This document shows, in pieces, positions 33,405-41,131 of a stretch of DNA of 64,000 nucleotides (position 1 is its first letter; every line of letters begins with the position of its first letter). Source of the DNA: JBGPEQ01 sp050180895 (GTDB taxonomy: Bacteria; Pseudomonadota; Alphaproteobacteria; Dongiales; Dongiaceae); the NCBI GenBank assembly GCA_050180895.1, contig JBFXDS010000003.1, positions 124,001-188,000 of the forward strand, in the 5' to 3' direction. The position numbers and the translations under genes were made by a program. Under the pieces are notes generated by a model, which was given only the letters and a program-made list of their open reading frames with translations, had not been told where the DNA came from and did no database searches.

Positions 33405-34835
33405 CTAGCCCGCGCCGTAGCCGACGATGCCCTTCAGCTCCAGGAAGTCGTGAATGGCCCAGTCGGCATATTCCCGGCCGTTGCCGGACTGCTTGTAGCC
33501 GCCGAATGGCGCGAAGGTGTCCCAGTCCGGATAGTTGATGTTCACCGTGCCCGCGCGCAGGCGGCGCGCCACGCGGCGCGCATGCTCGATGTCCTTCGAC
33601 TGTACGTAGGCGGCCAGGCCGTACACCGTGTCGTTGGCGATCCTGATCGCCTGGTCCTCGTCGTCATAGGGCATGACGGAAAGAACCGGCCCGAAGATCT
33701 CCTCGCGGGCGATCGTCATGTCCTGGCGGACGTCACCGAAGACCGTCGGCCGCACATAGTAGCCGCGGTTGAGCCCCTCCGGACGGCCGGGTCCTCCGGT
33801 CGCCAGAGTGGCGCCTTCCTTGAGGCCCGTTTCGATCAGGCGCTGCACCTTGTTGTATTGCAGTTCGCTGACCACCGGGCCCAGGATCGTGTCCGTCGCC
33901 TTGGGGTCGCCGACCTTCTGCGTCGCGGACACCCGCTTGGCGATCTCCAGCGCCTCGTCATGCAGTCGCCGCGGCACCAACATCCGCGTCGGCGCGTCGC
34001 AGGACTGGCCGGTATTGCTGAAGCAGGTCTCGACGCCCTTGCGGACGGCGAGCTCGAAATCGGCGTCGGGCAGGATGATGTTGGGGGACTTGCCGCCCAG
34101 TTCCTGGGCGACGCGCTTCACCGTGTCGGCCGCCGTCTTCGCCACGATGATGCCGGCCCGGGTCGAGCCGGTGAAGGACACCATGTCGACGTCCGGGTGC
34201 CCGGCCATGACCTGGCCCACGGACGGGCCGTCGCCGTTCACCATGTTGTAGACGCCGGCGGGAAGTCCGGCGGCATGCACGATCTCGGAGAAGACGATGC
34301 CGCTGATCGGCGCGATCTCGCTCGGCTTCAGCACCATGGTGCAGCCGGCGGCGAGGGCGGGCGCCACCTTGCAGACGATCTGGTTGAGCGGCCAGTTCCA
34401 GGGCGTGATCAGCCCGACCACGCCGATTCCCTCCCTGACGATGCGGCTGCCGCCGCGCTGGTGCTCGAACTCGAGATCCTCCAGCGCCTTGATGGTCGCC
34501 TCCAGGTGGACGCGGCCGGCCCAGGTCTGGGCGTCGCGCGCCCAGCCCATGGGCGCGCCCATCTCGTCGGACACGGCAAGGGCGATGTCCTCGGCGCGCT
34601 GGTTGTAGAGCTCCAGGATCCGACGCAGCAGCCGGAGGCGCTCGGCCTTGCTGGTCTGGGAGAAGGCCGGAAAGGCCGCCTTCGCCGCGGCGACCGCGCG
34701 ATCGACGTCCGCGGCGGAGCCGACGGAGATCTTCGTATAGGCCTCCTCCATCGCCGGATTGATCACGTCGAGCGCCGCCGGCGTCACCGGATCCACCCAT
34801 GCGCCGTTGATGTAGAACTTCAGATGATTGGACAT
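33405..34835 (-). CDS. Aldehyde dehydrogenase (NAD(P)-dependent, ALDH superfamily)
   Basis: A 476-residue cytoplasmic enzyme oxidising an aldehyde to an acid. Active-site motifs are intact: TPWNWPLNQ (Asn149), VLKPSEIAP (Lys170), VSFTGSTRAG (219-228), LGGKS with Glu245 as general base, FSNTGQSCDAP with Cys279 as nucleophile, EEIFGPVL and the C-terminal PFGGYKQSGNGRE. Length is that of class 3/1-type ALDHs. It ends convergently with the MoaD-like gene (8-base gap) and is divergent from the M24 gene; a dyad site at 34889-34910 lies in their shared promoter region. Substrate unknown. Confidence 0.93.
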   Translation of the reverse strand: MSNHLKFYINGAWVDPVTPAALDVINPAMEEAYTKISVGSAADVDRAVAAAKAAFPAFSQTSKAERLRLLRRILELYNQRAEDIALAVSDEMGAPMGWARDAQTWAGRVHLEATIKALEDLEFEHQRGGSRIVREGIGVVGLITPWNWPLNQIVCKVAPALAAGCTMVLKPSEIAPISGIVFSEIVHAAGLPAGVYNMVNGDGPSVGQVMAGHPDVDMVSFTGSTRAGIIVAKTAADTVKRVAQELGGKSPNIILPDADFELAVRKGVETCFSNTGQSCDAPTRMLVPRRLHDEALEIAKRVSATQKVGDPKATDTILGPVVSELQYNKVQRLIETGLKEGATLATGGPGRPEGLNRGYYVRPTVFGDVRQDMTIAREEIFGPVLSVMPYDDEDQAIRIANDTVYGLAAYVQSKDIEHARRVARRLRAGTVNINYPDWDTFAPFGGYKQSGNGREYADWAIHDFLELKGIVGYGAG

Positions 34836-34888
34836 GGCCTTCGCTTTCGTCGGATTGTTGCTGCAGTTGCCGGGACGCTCGGCTGAGC

Positions 34889-34910
34889 GCTATATCCATA
34901 CGACTATACC
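34889..34910. promoter_or_regulatory. 22-bp dyad site, copy 1, between aldehyde dehydrogenase and M24 genes
   Basis: Half-sites GCTATA and TATACC (one base off a perfect TATAGC) separated by 10 bases. Almost the same 22 bases occur at 39048-39069. This copy lies 54 bases before the aldehyde dehydrogenase start and 108 bases before the M24 start, where an operator would be expected. Confidence 0.45.
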
Positions 34911-35017
34911 GCATCGGCGATTCGCCTGACAATCCGGCCGAGCCTCCCGCAAGGACGTGGCGGGCGTCGGCGCGGGCGTTTGTTCGGTCCGCCTGTGGTC
35001 GTCGGGAGAAAACGCAA

Positions 35018-35722
35018 ATGCCGCCAGACGTGAAGCTAACCGAAGCAGACCGGCGCGCCGCGCTGATCGCCGCGGAGAAACGGGCCAACAGGCTGTTCGA
35101 CGCCATCGAGCAGGCGGAGTTGGTCAGGCCGGGTCGGACCGAGCGGATGGTCGAGGCCGATATCTACGAGTTGGCTGCCCGGCAATTCGGGGTGGAGAAG
35201 CACTGGCACAAGCGTATCGTCCGGGCGGGCCCGAACACCCTCACGACGGCGATGGAGAACCCGCCCGTCAGAACGATCGCGCCGGATGACATCGTCTATG
35301 TCGACCTGGGACCGGTCTTCGAGGAGTGGGAGGCGGATATCGGGAGAAGCTACGCGCTCGGCAGCGATCCCGCGAAGAAGGCTCTGGTGGCCGACCTGCC
35401 GGTCGTCTTCGAGAGGGTGCAGGCGCATTTCAATGCGTCGGCCGATATCACGGGCGCCGAACTCTACGCCTTCGCGCAACGGACGGCATCCGAGGCCGGC
35501 TGGCTCTTCGGCGGTGAGATCGCCGGTCACCTCGTCGCCGAGTTTCCGCACGCGCATATACCCGGAGACAAGGACCTGGGTCGCATCGGGCCGCGCAACC
35601 CTACGCGGATGCGCGGCCCCGACGGCTTCGGGCGGGAGAAGCACTGGATTCTCGAAATCCATCTGGTCGACCGTGAGCGCAGGTTCGGCGGATTCTACGA
35701 GCGGCTGCTTGGTCTTGCCTAG
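35018..35722 (+). CDS. M24-family metallopeptidase-like (aminopeptidase P/creatinase fold)
   Basis: A 234-residue protein with a pita-bread fold pattern: VYVDLGPVFEEWEADIGRSY supplies Asp96 and Asp107 as metal ligands, GGEIAGHLVAEFPHAH supplies His171, LEIHLV gives Glu213, and YERLL gives Glu228. All five dinuclear metal ligands therefore appear present. It is shorter than aminopeptidase P and lacks its N-terminal domain. Creatinase-like or Xaa-Pro peptidase-like activity cannot be separated by sequence. Its stop codon overlaps that of formate dehydrogenase on the other strand in the tetramer CTAG (35719-35722). The promoter region is shared with the divergent aldehyde dehydrogenase. Confidence 0.82.
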   Translation: MPPDVKLTEADRRAALIAAEKRANRLFDAIEQAELVRPGRTERMVEADIYELAARQFGVEKHWHKRIVRAGPNTLTTAMENPPVRTIAPDDIVYVDLGPVFEEWEADIGRSYALGSDPAKKALVADLPVVFERVQAHFNASADITGAELYAFAQRTASEAGWLFGGEIAGHLVAEFPHAHIPGDKDLGRIGPRNPTRMRGPDGFGREKHWILEIHLVDRERRFGGFYERLLGLA

Positions 35723-36924
35723 CGCGGCGAACGGAACCGCGCGGCTTCGTCGGCGCCCTTGGTGGTATTGCCGGCGCTGTAGGAGTGGGCGCCGGTGCCG
35801 GCGAGCTTGCCGCCATCCACAATCAGATACTCCTCGCGGATGGGTCGTTTATCGAACCAGCATTCCAGGATCTCGCGCGTGCCGGCGGCGTAGCGCGCCT
35901 GCGCCGACAGGCTGGAGCCCGAAATATGCGGGGTCATGCCGTGATGGGGCATTGTGCGCCAGGGATGGTCCGCCGGGGCAGGCTGCGGGAACCAGACGTC
36001 GCCGGCATAGCCCGCCAGTTGGCCGCTCTCGAGCGCGCGGGCGACGGCATCGCGGTTGCAGATCTTGCCGCGCGCCGTGTTCACGAGATAGGCGCCGCGC
36101 TTCATCTTGGCGATGAGGGCGTCGTTGAACAGATCCTCGGTTTCCGGGTGGAGCGGCGCGTTGATCGTGACGACGTCGCAGACCCGCACCATCGATTCGG
36201 CATCCTTGTGGAACGTCAATCCCAGCTCCTTCTCGACCGCCTCGGGAAGGCGGTGCCGGTCGGTGTAGTGGAGCTTGACGTCGAACGGCTTGAGGCGCCG
36301 CAGCACCGCTAGGCCAATGCGCCCCGCCGCCACCGACCCGACCGACATACCCTCCACGTCGTAAGAGCGGGCCACGCAATCCGCGATGTTCCAGCCCTTT
36401 TTGACCACCCACTGGTAGGACGGGATGTAGTTCCGCACCAGCGACAGGATCATCATCACCACATGCTCGGAAACGCTGATGCTGTTGCAGTAGGTGACCT
36501 CGGCGACCGTGATCTTGCGGTCGATCGCGGCTTGTAGGTCGACATGGTCCGAGCCGATACCCGCGGTGATTGCCAGCTTCAGTTTCGGCGCCTTGGCGAT
36601 CCGCTCCGCCGTGAGGTAGGCCGGCCAGAAGGGCTGCGAGATCACGATATCGGCATCCGGCAGCTCGCGCTCGAACGCCGAGTTCGGGCCATCCTTGTCG
36701 GAGGTCACGACCAGCTTGTGGCCCAGCCCTTCGAGAAACCGGCGCAGGCCGAGCGCGCCGGAGACGCTGCCCAGCAGTTCGCCCGGTCGGAAGTCGATCT
36801 GCCGTGGCGTCGGCAAGGTCTGCCCGCCGGGGTAGCGCTCCAGCATCGGCAAGTCGTCGCGAGCATAGGACTTGGGGTATCCCGATACGGGATCGTCGTA
36901 GAGCACGCAGACGACCTTGGCCAT
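35719..36924 (-). CDS. fdh: NAD-dependent formate dehydrogenase
   Basis: A 401-residue D-2-hydroxyacid-dehydrogenase-family enzyme oxidising formate to CO2 with NAD. It matches the methylotroph-type enzyme almost residue for residue in the active site: ITAGIGSDHVD (Ile123), YCNSISVSEH (Asn147), the coenzyme loop VAAGRIGLAVLRRL, acidic Asp222 in YTDRHRL (NAD preference), VNTARGK (Arg285), FPQPAPADHPW (Gln314) and TPHISGSS (His333). The C-terminal AGTGAHSYS segment is also diagnostic. Start ATG 36924; the frame is open 30 bases further but the family begins MAKV. A LysR gene lies just upstream on the same strand. Likely role: formate detoxification and NADH supply, or the last step of C1 oxidation. 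Confidence 0.96.
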   Translation of the reverse strand: MAKVVCVLYDDPVSGYPKSYARDDLPMLERYPGGQTLPTPRQIDFRPGELLGSVSGALGLRRFLEGLGHKLVVTSDKDGPNSAFERELPDADIVISQPFWPAYLTAERIAKAPKLKLAITAGIGSDHVDLQAAIDRKITVAEVTYCNSISVSEHVVMMILSLVRNYIPSYQWVVKKGWNIADCVARSYDVEGMSVGSVAAGRIGLAVLRRLKPFDVKLHYTDRHRLPEAVEKELGLTFHKDAESMVRVCDVVTINAPLHPETEDLFNDALIAKMKRGAYLVNTARGKICNRDAVARALESGQLAGYAGDVWFPQPAPADHPWRTMPHHGMTPHISGSSLSAQARYAAGTREILECWFDKRPIREEYLIVDGGKLAGTGAHSYSAGNTTKGADEAARFRSPR

Positions 36925-37036
36925 TGGTTCCTCCCAAGCTGCTGGAAATAGCATTCGTCCCGACGCCGGCTGCGCCGGTATGGGGCGACGCTAAGGGAGC
37001 GATGCGGCCGGCTCAAAAAAGAAGGGGCAATGCAGT

Positions 37037-37053
37037 GATAGGCGATTCCTATC
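37037..37053. promoter_or_regulatory. LysR-type dyad upstream of formate dehydrogenase
   Basis: GATAGG and CCTATC are perfect 6-base arms around CGATT, giving the ATAG-N7-CTAT layout known for OxyR-like LysR sites. It overlaps the stop codon of the LysR gene and lies about 113 bases before the formate dehydrogenase start, so the adjacent regulator is the natural candidate to bind it. Confidence 0.5.
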
Positions 37054-37981
37054 GAGCTGCGCGCAACGCGGGCGGCAAGTGGCGTTCCATCTCGCCGCAG
37101 ATGTCGAGTCTGCGGACGCAAGCGACGAAAGCACGCGCCACCGGCTGCTGCGGCTCGCGTTCTGGATGCACGAGTCCGATCATGTGCCGCGCCGCTGGCG
37201 CATCGATCGGAAGAGCGCGCAGCCAGCGCGGCATGCCCAGGAGATAGAGGGCCGCCTGAGTCAGGATGCTGGCCATGCCGCCGCCGCGGATATGGGTGTA
37301 GATACCCAGTATCGCGTTGCATTCGACGCGTGGAAGCGTGGCGTGCCCGGCCTCCTGGAAGATGGCATCGATGATGCGCCGGTTCTGCATGTCCGACGTC
37401 AGCAGGCAAAGCGGCACGTCCAGCGCCTCCGCCCAGGTCACGCTCGCGCGGCCGCGGAACAACGACCGGTCCGCGGTTACCAGGAAGTAGCGTTCGCGAT
37501 AGAGCGGCACGGTGCGCACGCGCAGCAGCGGCTCGTTGTCGAGATAGGTGACGCCGGCATCGATGTCGAAATTGTCGAGCCCGCGTTGGATCTCGATCGA
37601 GCTCATCGACAGGAGCTTGATATGCACGCGCGGGTGCTGCGCCAGGAACGGCGCGGTCAGGAGTCCGACGGTGGCGAGAGCCGTGGGAATCGCGCCGATC
37701 GTAAGGCTCCCCGCCATGCCCCGCTTGGCGGAGCCCACCTCCTGCCGCAGGGCATCGCGGTCGGCGAGAATCCGGCGCGCCCATTCGAGAATGCGCTCGC
37801 CCTCCGCGGTGAGCCCGCGGAAGCGCTGTCCGCGCTCGACGATGAGGACGTCGAGCTCGCCCTCCAGCTCGCGGATTGCGGCCGAAAGCGTGGGCTGGGT
37901 CACGCCGCAGGCCGCGGCCGCCCGCCCGAAGTGGCGCTCGCGCGCAAGAGCGACGAGGTACTCCAGATGGCGCAGGATCAT
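37049..37981 (-). CDS. LysR-family transcriptional regulator, probably of formate dehydrogenase
   Basis: A 310-residue regulator. The N-terminal winged helix-turn-helix reads LRHLEYLVALARERHFGRAA, then GVTQPTLSAAIRELEGELDV (recognition helix), then GLTAEGERILEWARRIL. The C-terminal periplasmic-binding-like effector domain begins GSLTIGAIPTALATVGLL. Start ATG 37981. It is encoded immediately upstream of formate dehydrogenase on the same strand (124-base gap), and a dyad of LysR type overlaps its own stop. LysR genes next to formate dehydrogenase genes are common and usually activate them in response to formate; that response is inferred here. Confidence 0.9.
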   Translation of the reverse strand: MILRHLEYLVALARERHFGRAAAACGVTQPTLSAAIRELEGELDVLIVERGQRFRGLTAEGERILEWARRILADRDALRQEVGSAKRGMAGSLTIGAIPTALATVGLLTAPFLAQHPRVHIKLLSMSSIEIQRGLDNFDIDAGVTYLDNEPLLRVRTVPLYRERYFLVTADRSLFRGRASVTWAEALDVPLCLLTSDMQNRRIIDAIFQEAGHATLPRVECNAILGIYTHIRGGGMASILTQAALYLLGMPRWLRALPIDAPAARHMIGLVHPEREPQQPVARAFVACVRRLDICGEMERHLPPALRAAR

Positions 37982-38113
37982 GGCGCCGGCATCTGTAGCG
38001 TTACCTCGTTCGGCGTGCAAACCGGACGGCGGCTGGCGGACGATGCGACATGTCCGGATCCGCCCGGCGATGGCAGCGGCGCGATGGCGGAGCGACGTTC
38101 TTTCCGATGATCG

Positions 38114-38866
38114 CTAGTTCGACTCCCGCGCGGCCGCGACGAGCACCGGCTCGGCCCGATAGAGCTCGGGGAACAGGCGCTTCAAGCTCTCGATCTTCGG
38201 CAGATCATGAATAACGATGTAGGGGTAGGTCGGATTTCTCACCAGGAAGTCCTGGTGATAGCCCTCGGCCGGATAGAAGGAGGCGTCGGGCTCGACCGCG
38301 GTGACGATCGCGGCATCGAAGACCTGTGCCTGGGCGAGCTGGGCGATATAGGCTTCGGCGATCCGCGCCTGCTCCGGAGTCGTCGGGAAGATCGCTGAGC
38401 GGTACTGTGTGCCGACATCTGGACCTTGACGGTTGAGCTGGGTCGGGTCGTGTACGGCCGAGAAATAGATCTGCAGGATGCGGCCATAGCTGACGATGCG
38501 GGGATCGAAGCTCACGCGCACGGATTCCGCGTGCCCCGTGGTTCCGGAGCTTACGAGGTCGTACCGCGCCGTCGAACTGTCGCCGCCGGCATAGCCCGAG
38601 ACGGCGCTGCTTACGCCGTCGACATGCTGAAAGACGCCCTGGACTCCCCAGAAGCATCCACCGGCGAGGATGGCGACCTCGGACGTTGCCTCCGGCCCTG
38701 CCGGCTCGTCGAGTGCGAACGGCGGTATCGCTCGCGCGCCGTCGGCGGCCGCCGGCGAGGCGGCCGGGTTGACGCTTCCTGCGACCAGCAGCGCCAACAG
38801 GAGGAGAGCGGAGCGGATGCGCCGGGGCTTGCTTCGGTCCGCGGAACACTTCGGCAGATGGGTCAT
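38114..38866 (-). CDS. msrA: Peptide methionine sulfoxide reductase MsrA, exported form
   Basis: A 250-residue MsrA, which reduces methionine-S-sulfoxide in oxidised proteins. The catalytic GGCFWGVQG (Cys71) is present, with SGYAGGDSSTARYDLVSSGTTGHAE, VHDPTQLNRQGPDVGTQYRS and YPAEGYHQDF. Unlike typical cytoplasmic MsrA there is a leader with basic residues then LLLLALLVAGSVNPAASPAAA (about 20-41), predicting export to the periplasm. There is no C-terminal resolving-Cys cluster, so an external reductant or another Cys would be needed. It stands alone on the minus strand. Confidence 0.93.
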   Translation of the reverse strand: MTHLPKCSADRSKPRRIRSALLLLALLVAGSVNPAASPAAADGARAIPPFALDEPAGPEATSEVAILAGGCFWGVQGVFQHVDGVSSAVSGYAGGDSSTARYDLVSSGTTGHAESVRVSFDPRIVSYGRILQIYFSAVHDPTQLNRQGPDVGTQYRSAIFPTTPEQARIAEAYIAQLAQAQVFDAAIVTAVEPDASFYPAEGYHQDFLVRNPTYPYIVIHDLPKIESLKRLFPELYRAEPVLVAAARESN

Positions 38867-39047
38867 CGGTCAATTCCGCTGTCAGTTGAGCTTGATTGTC
38901 GGTCGCTGGGGCGACGCCGTTGATGCAGCGGCGTAGGCCGCTCGTCCGAGCAGCAGATACGGCGGAGGCCGCAGGTTTGCTACGGAAATAGCGGATTTCA
39001 CGCACATGTGATCCGGCGGGATATCTTGTCAGGTCGATTGACGACGC

Positions 39048-39069
39048 GCTATATCTCGATGGCTATAGC
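39048..39069. promoter_or_regulatory. 22-bp dyad site, copy 2, upstream of the isochorismatase-type hydrolase
   Basis: A perfect dyad of GCTATA and TATAGC with a 10-base spacer. It shares its half-sites and much of its spacer with the site at 34889-34910. It lies 65 bases before the hydrolase start, consistent with an operator or an activator site. Confidence 0.5.
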
Positions 39070-39133
39070 GCTTCAGCCAACGCCCGCGCTCTCGGCCGGT
39101 GCCTTGAGCGTCGGAACCCTCAGGGAGGATGCG

Positions 39134-39778
39134 ATGGACCCGAAGAAGACCGCGGTGGTTCTGATCGAGTACCAGAACGATTTCACGAGCGCCGGCGGCA
39201 CGCTGCATCAGGCCGTCAAGCCGGTGATGGACAGCACGAACATGCTGGCTAACACCGTCGACACCGTGAACAAGGCACGGGCGATGGGGGCCACCATCGT
39301 CCATGCGCCGATCACCTTCACGGACGACTATCATGAGCTCAATCCGCGACCCTACGGCATCCTCAAGGGCGTCGTCGATTCGAAGTCGTTTCGGAAGGGG
39401 ACATGGGGCGCCGAGATCGTCGATGCGCTTGCGCCCCATCCCGGCGATATCGTGGTCGAAGGCAAGCGCGGCCTCTGCGGCTTCGCCAGCACCAATCTCG
39501 ACTTCATTCTCAGGAGCCGCGGCATCACCGACATCGCCCTCGGCGGGTTCCTGACGAATTGCTGCGTGGAGTCGACCATGCGGAGCGGCTACGAGAAGGG
39601 GTACAATGTCGTGACGCTGAAGGACTGCACGGCCGCCCTGAGCGAAGAGGAGCAGCGCTTGGCCGTGGAGAAGAGCTATCCGATGTTCTCGCGTCCGCTG
39701 TCGTCTCGGGAGTTCCTGGACGAACTCGGCGGCAAGGACGCAGCCGAGGCAAAGTCTCGCGGCTACGAAGCCGCCTGA
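39134..39778 (+). CDS. Isochorismatase-family cysteine hydrolase
   Basis: A 214-residue alpha/beta hydrolase of the isochorismatase/nicotinamidase fold. The Asp-Lys-Cys triad is readable: LIEYQNDF (Asp16), VVEGKRGLCGF (Lys111) and GGFLTNCCVESTMR (Cys144, with a cis-peptide-type neighbourhood). The start is ATG 39134 with GGGAGG 5 bases upstream; an in-frame ATG further upstream is discounted. Family members cleave isochorismate, nicotinamide, N-carbamoyl compounds or peroxyureidoacrylate, and sequence alone does not decide. A dyad operator candidate lies upstream. Confidence 0.85.
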   Translation: MDPKKTAVVLIEYQNDFTSAGGTLHQAVKPVMDSTNMLANTVDTVNKARAMGATIVHAPITFTDDYHELNPRPYGILKGVVDSKSFRKGTWGAEIVDALAPHPGDIVVEGKRGLCGFASTNLDFILRSRGITDIALGGFLTNCCVESTMRSGYEKGYNVVTLKDCTAALSEEEQRLAVEKSYPMFSRPLSSREFLDELGGKDAAEAKSRGYEAA

Positions 39779-39964
39779 CTCACCTGCCCGGTCCGTGGAA
39801 ACGTTCAGGCGGCCGTGCCGCCTTATTTGACTTGGCCCTGTCGCGTTGCTGGATTAGATGCGGCCCTTGACATAGCGCTAGATTGTTCTATATTCGTTCT
39901 AACGCGGCTTTAGTTGACGGCCGTACGGTCTTTGACATCGTGGATCAGAATCCTGGCACCATCT

Positions 39965-39995
39965 CCGCTGGACATGGGGTCCTTCGCCCATTTTC
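39965..39995 (+). repeat. 31-bp dispersed repeat, copy 1
   Basis: Starts CCGCTGGACATGGGGTCC; differs from copies 2 and 4 at a few positions (ACA for GCA, CTTCGCC for CATCGTT). The conserved core CATGGGGTCC is intact. Confidence 0.7.
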
Positions 39996-40005
39996 AGGAC
40001 CGATG

Positions 40006-40033
40006 CAGGGGCGGCCCCATGTGCCGCCCGCAC
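40006..40033 (+). repeat. GC-rich dispersed repeat paired with 58516-58541
   Basis: GGGGCGGCCCCATGTGCCGCCC is nearly the reverse complement of the block at 58516-58541. The block is itself partly self-complementary. Confidence 0.55.
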
Positions 40034-40086
40034 ACCATCGCGCGGAAACAGGGCAACCACGCGGGAGTGCCCTACAACCTCGGTCT

Positions 40087-40117
40087 CCGCTGGGCATGGG
40101 GTCCATCGTTCATTTTT
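40087..40117 (+). repeat. 31-bp dispersed repeat, copy 2
   Basis: Consensus-like copy, CCGCTGGGCATGGGGTCC followed by ATCGTTCATTTTT; identical over 31 bases to copy 4. Confidence 0.75.
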
Positions 40118-40225
40118 CGCTGTCGGTGAATCTCGTCCTGGCCAAGCCGTCCATGCGTAACTTTGTTTTCACGTCGGAGGCACTTGCGGGTCGGCGGCCG
40201 GTCGCGCGTCATCCAGCGGCCGCCT

Positions 40226-40250
40226 CCGCTGGGCATGGGACCGTCATTTT
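40226..40250 (+). repeat. 31-bp dispersed repeat, copy 3 (internally shortened)
   Basis: Begins CCGCTGGGCATGGG like copies 2 and 4 but lacks about 6 internal bases before CATTTT. Confidence 0.65.
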
Positions 40251-40339
40251 CGGCGGGAAGGACTCACGTGGAGCTGCGGAGAACGCGAGGGCTGTGACAC
40301 CTCTGCTCCGCGTCTCCGCGTGAGTCGAACCCGACTTTT

Positions 40340-40370
40340 CCGCTGGGCATGGGGTCCATCGTTCATTTTT
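40340..40370 (+). repeat. 31-bp dispersed repeat, copy 4
   Basis: Identical to copy 2 over 31 bases. It ends about 55 bases before the wrbA stop. Confidence 0.75.
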
Positions 40371-40424
40371 GAACTGCGCGCGACCCTTCCATGCGGACGG
40401 CCCAGGGCGAGAGGCGGTGCTCCA

Positions 40425-41033
40425 TCAGTGGCTGTGGGTCAGCTTGGCGGTGATCTGCGCCACATGCCGGCCCTGGAAGCGGGCGCCGTCGAGTTCGTTG
40501 GCGCTCGGCTGGCGCGCCCCGTCACCGCCGGTGATGGTGCTGGCGCCATAGGGCGAGCAGCCGGTGATCTCGGCCACCCCCATCTGCCCCTGGAAGGCAT
40601 AGGGCAGGCCGACGACGATGAAGCCCTGGTGCAGCAGGGTGATGTGGAACGACAAAATCGTCGATTCCTGGCCGCCATGCTGGGTGGCGCTGCTGGTGAA
40701 CACGCTGCCGACCTTGCCGACAAGCGCGCCCTTGGCCCATAGCCCGCCAGTCTGGTCGAGGAAGTTGCGCATCTGCGCGCACATGTTGCCGAACCGGGTC
40801 GGGGTGCCGAAGATGATGGCGTCGTAGTTCGCCAACTCGTCCACGGTGGCGACCGGCGCCGCCTGGTTCAGCTTGATCCCGGATTTCCTGGCGACATCCT
40901 CCGGCACCAGCTCCGGCACGCGCTTGATCGTCACCTCCGTGCTGGGCACGGACCGCGCACCCTCGGCGACCGCGCCGGCCATCGTCTCGATATGCCCGTA
41001 GGCGCTGTAGTAGAGCACGAGGATCTTCGCCAT
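40425..41033 (-). CDS. wrbA: NAD(P)H:quinone oxidoreductase WrbA
   Basis: A 202-residue flavodoxin-fold enzyme that reduces quinones by two electrons and limits oxidative stress. Seen: KILVLYYSAYGHIETMAGAV (FMN phosphate loop), TPTRFGNMCAQMRNFLDQTG, KVGSVFTSSATQHGGQE and the C-terminal GRHVAQITAKL. All are characteristic of WrbA rather than simple flavodoxin, and the length matches. A strong GGAGAGGAAG ribosome-binding site precedes ATG 41033. It is monocistronic, with the repeat spacer downstream. Confidence 0.96.
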   Translation of the reverse strand: MAKILVLYYSAYGHIETMAGAVAEGARSVPSTEVTIKRVPELVPEDVARKSGIKLNQAAPVATVDELANYDAIIFGTPTRFGNMCAQMRNFLDQTGGLWAKGALVGKVGSVFTSSATQHGGQESTILSFHITLLHQGFIVVGLPYAFQGQMGVAEITGCSPYGASTITGGDGARQPSANELDGARFQGRHVAQITAKLTHSH

Positions 41034-41131
41034 CGCTTCCTCTCCTGGTCATCGGTTGGGGGCGACAGACATGCCGCGTTTCGCCGCCGCTGCCAAGTGG
41101 GGTTACCGCGGAGAAACGAAGGGGAGCGGCG

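Larger units (their letters stand above)
39779..40424. other. Repeat-rich intergenic spacer (about 646 bases)
   Basis: No gene is supported. It holds four direct copies of a repeat of about 31 bases (listed separately), a 28-base GC-rich block at 40006-40033 that recurs inverted at 58516-58541, and a stretch at 40300-40327 with CTCCGCGTCTCCGCG. The spacer separates the isochorismatase-type gene and wrbA, which are convergent, so it is probably a repeat-accumulating 3' region. Confidence 0.7.

Noticed and set aside
33393..34886. A 497-codon plus-strand frame opposite the aldehyde dehydrogenase gene
   Set aside because: The minus strand encodes an intact aldehyde dehydrogenase with all active-site residues.
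36925..36954. Upstream ATG giving a formate dehydrogenase 10 residues longer
   Set aside because: The known family starts MAKV at 36924 and active-site numbering then fits the family.
39779..40424. Regularly spaced repeats considered as a CRISPR array
   Set aside because: The four copies are unequally spaced by about 90-140 bases, diverge from each other, and no cas gene is present. They also occur inverted at 58.5 kb.
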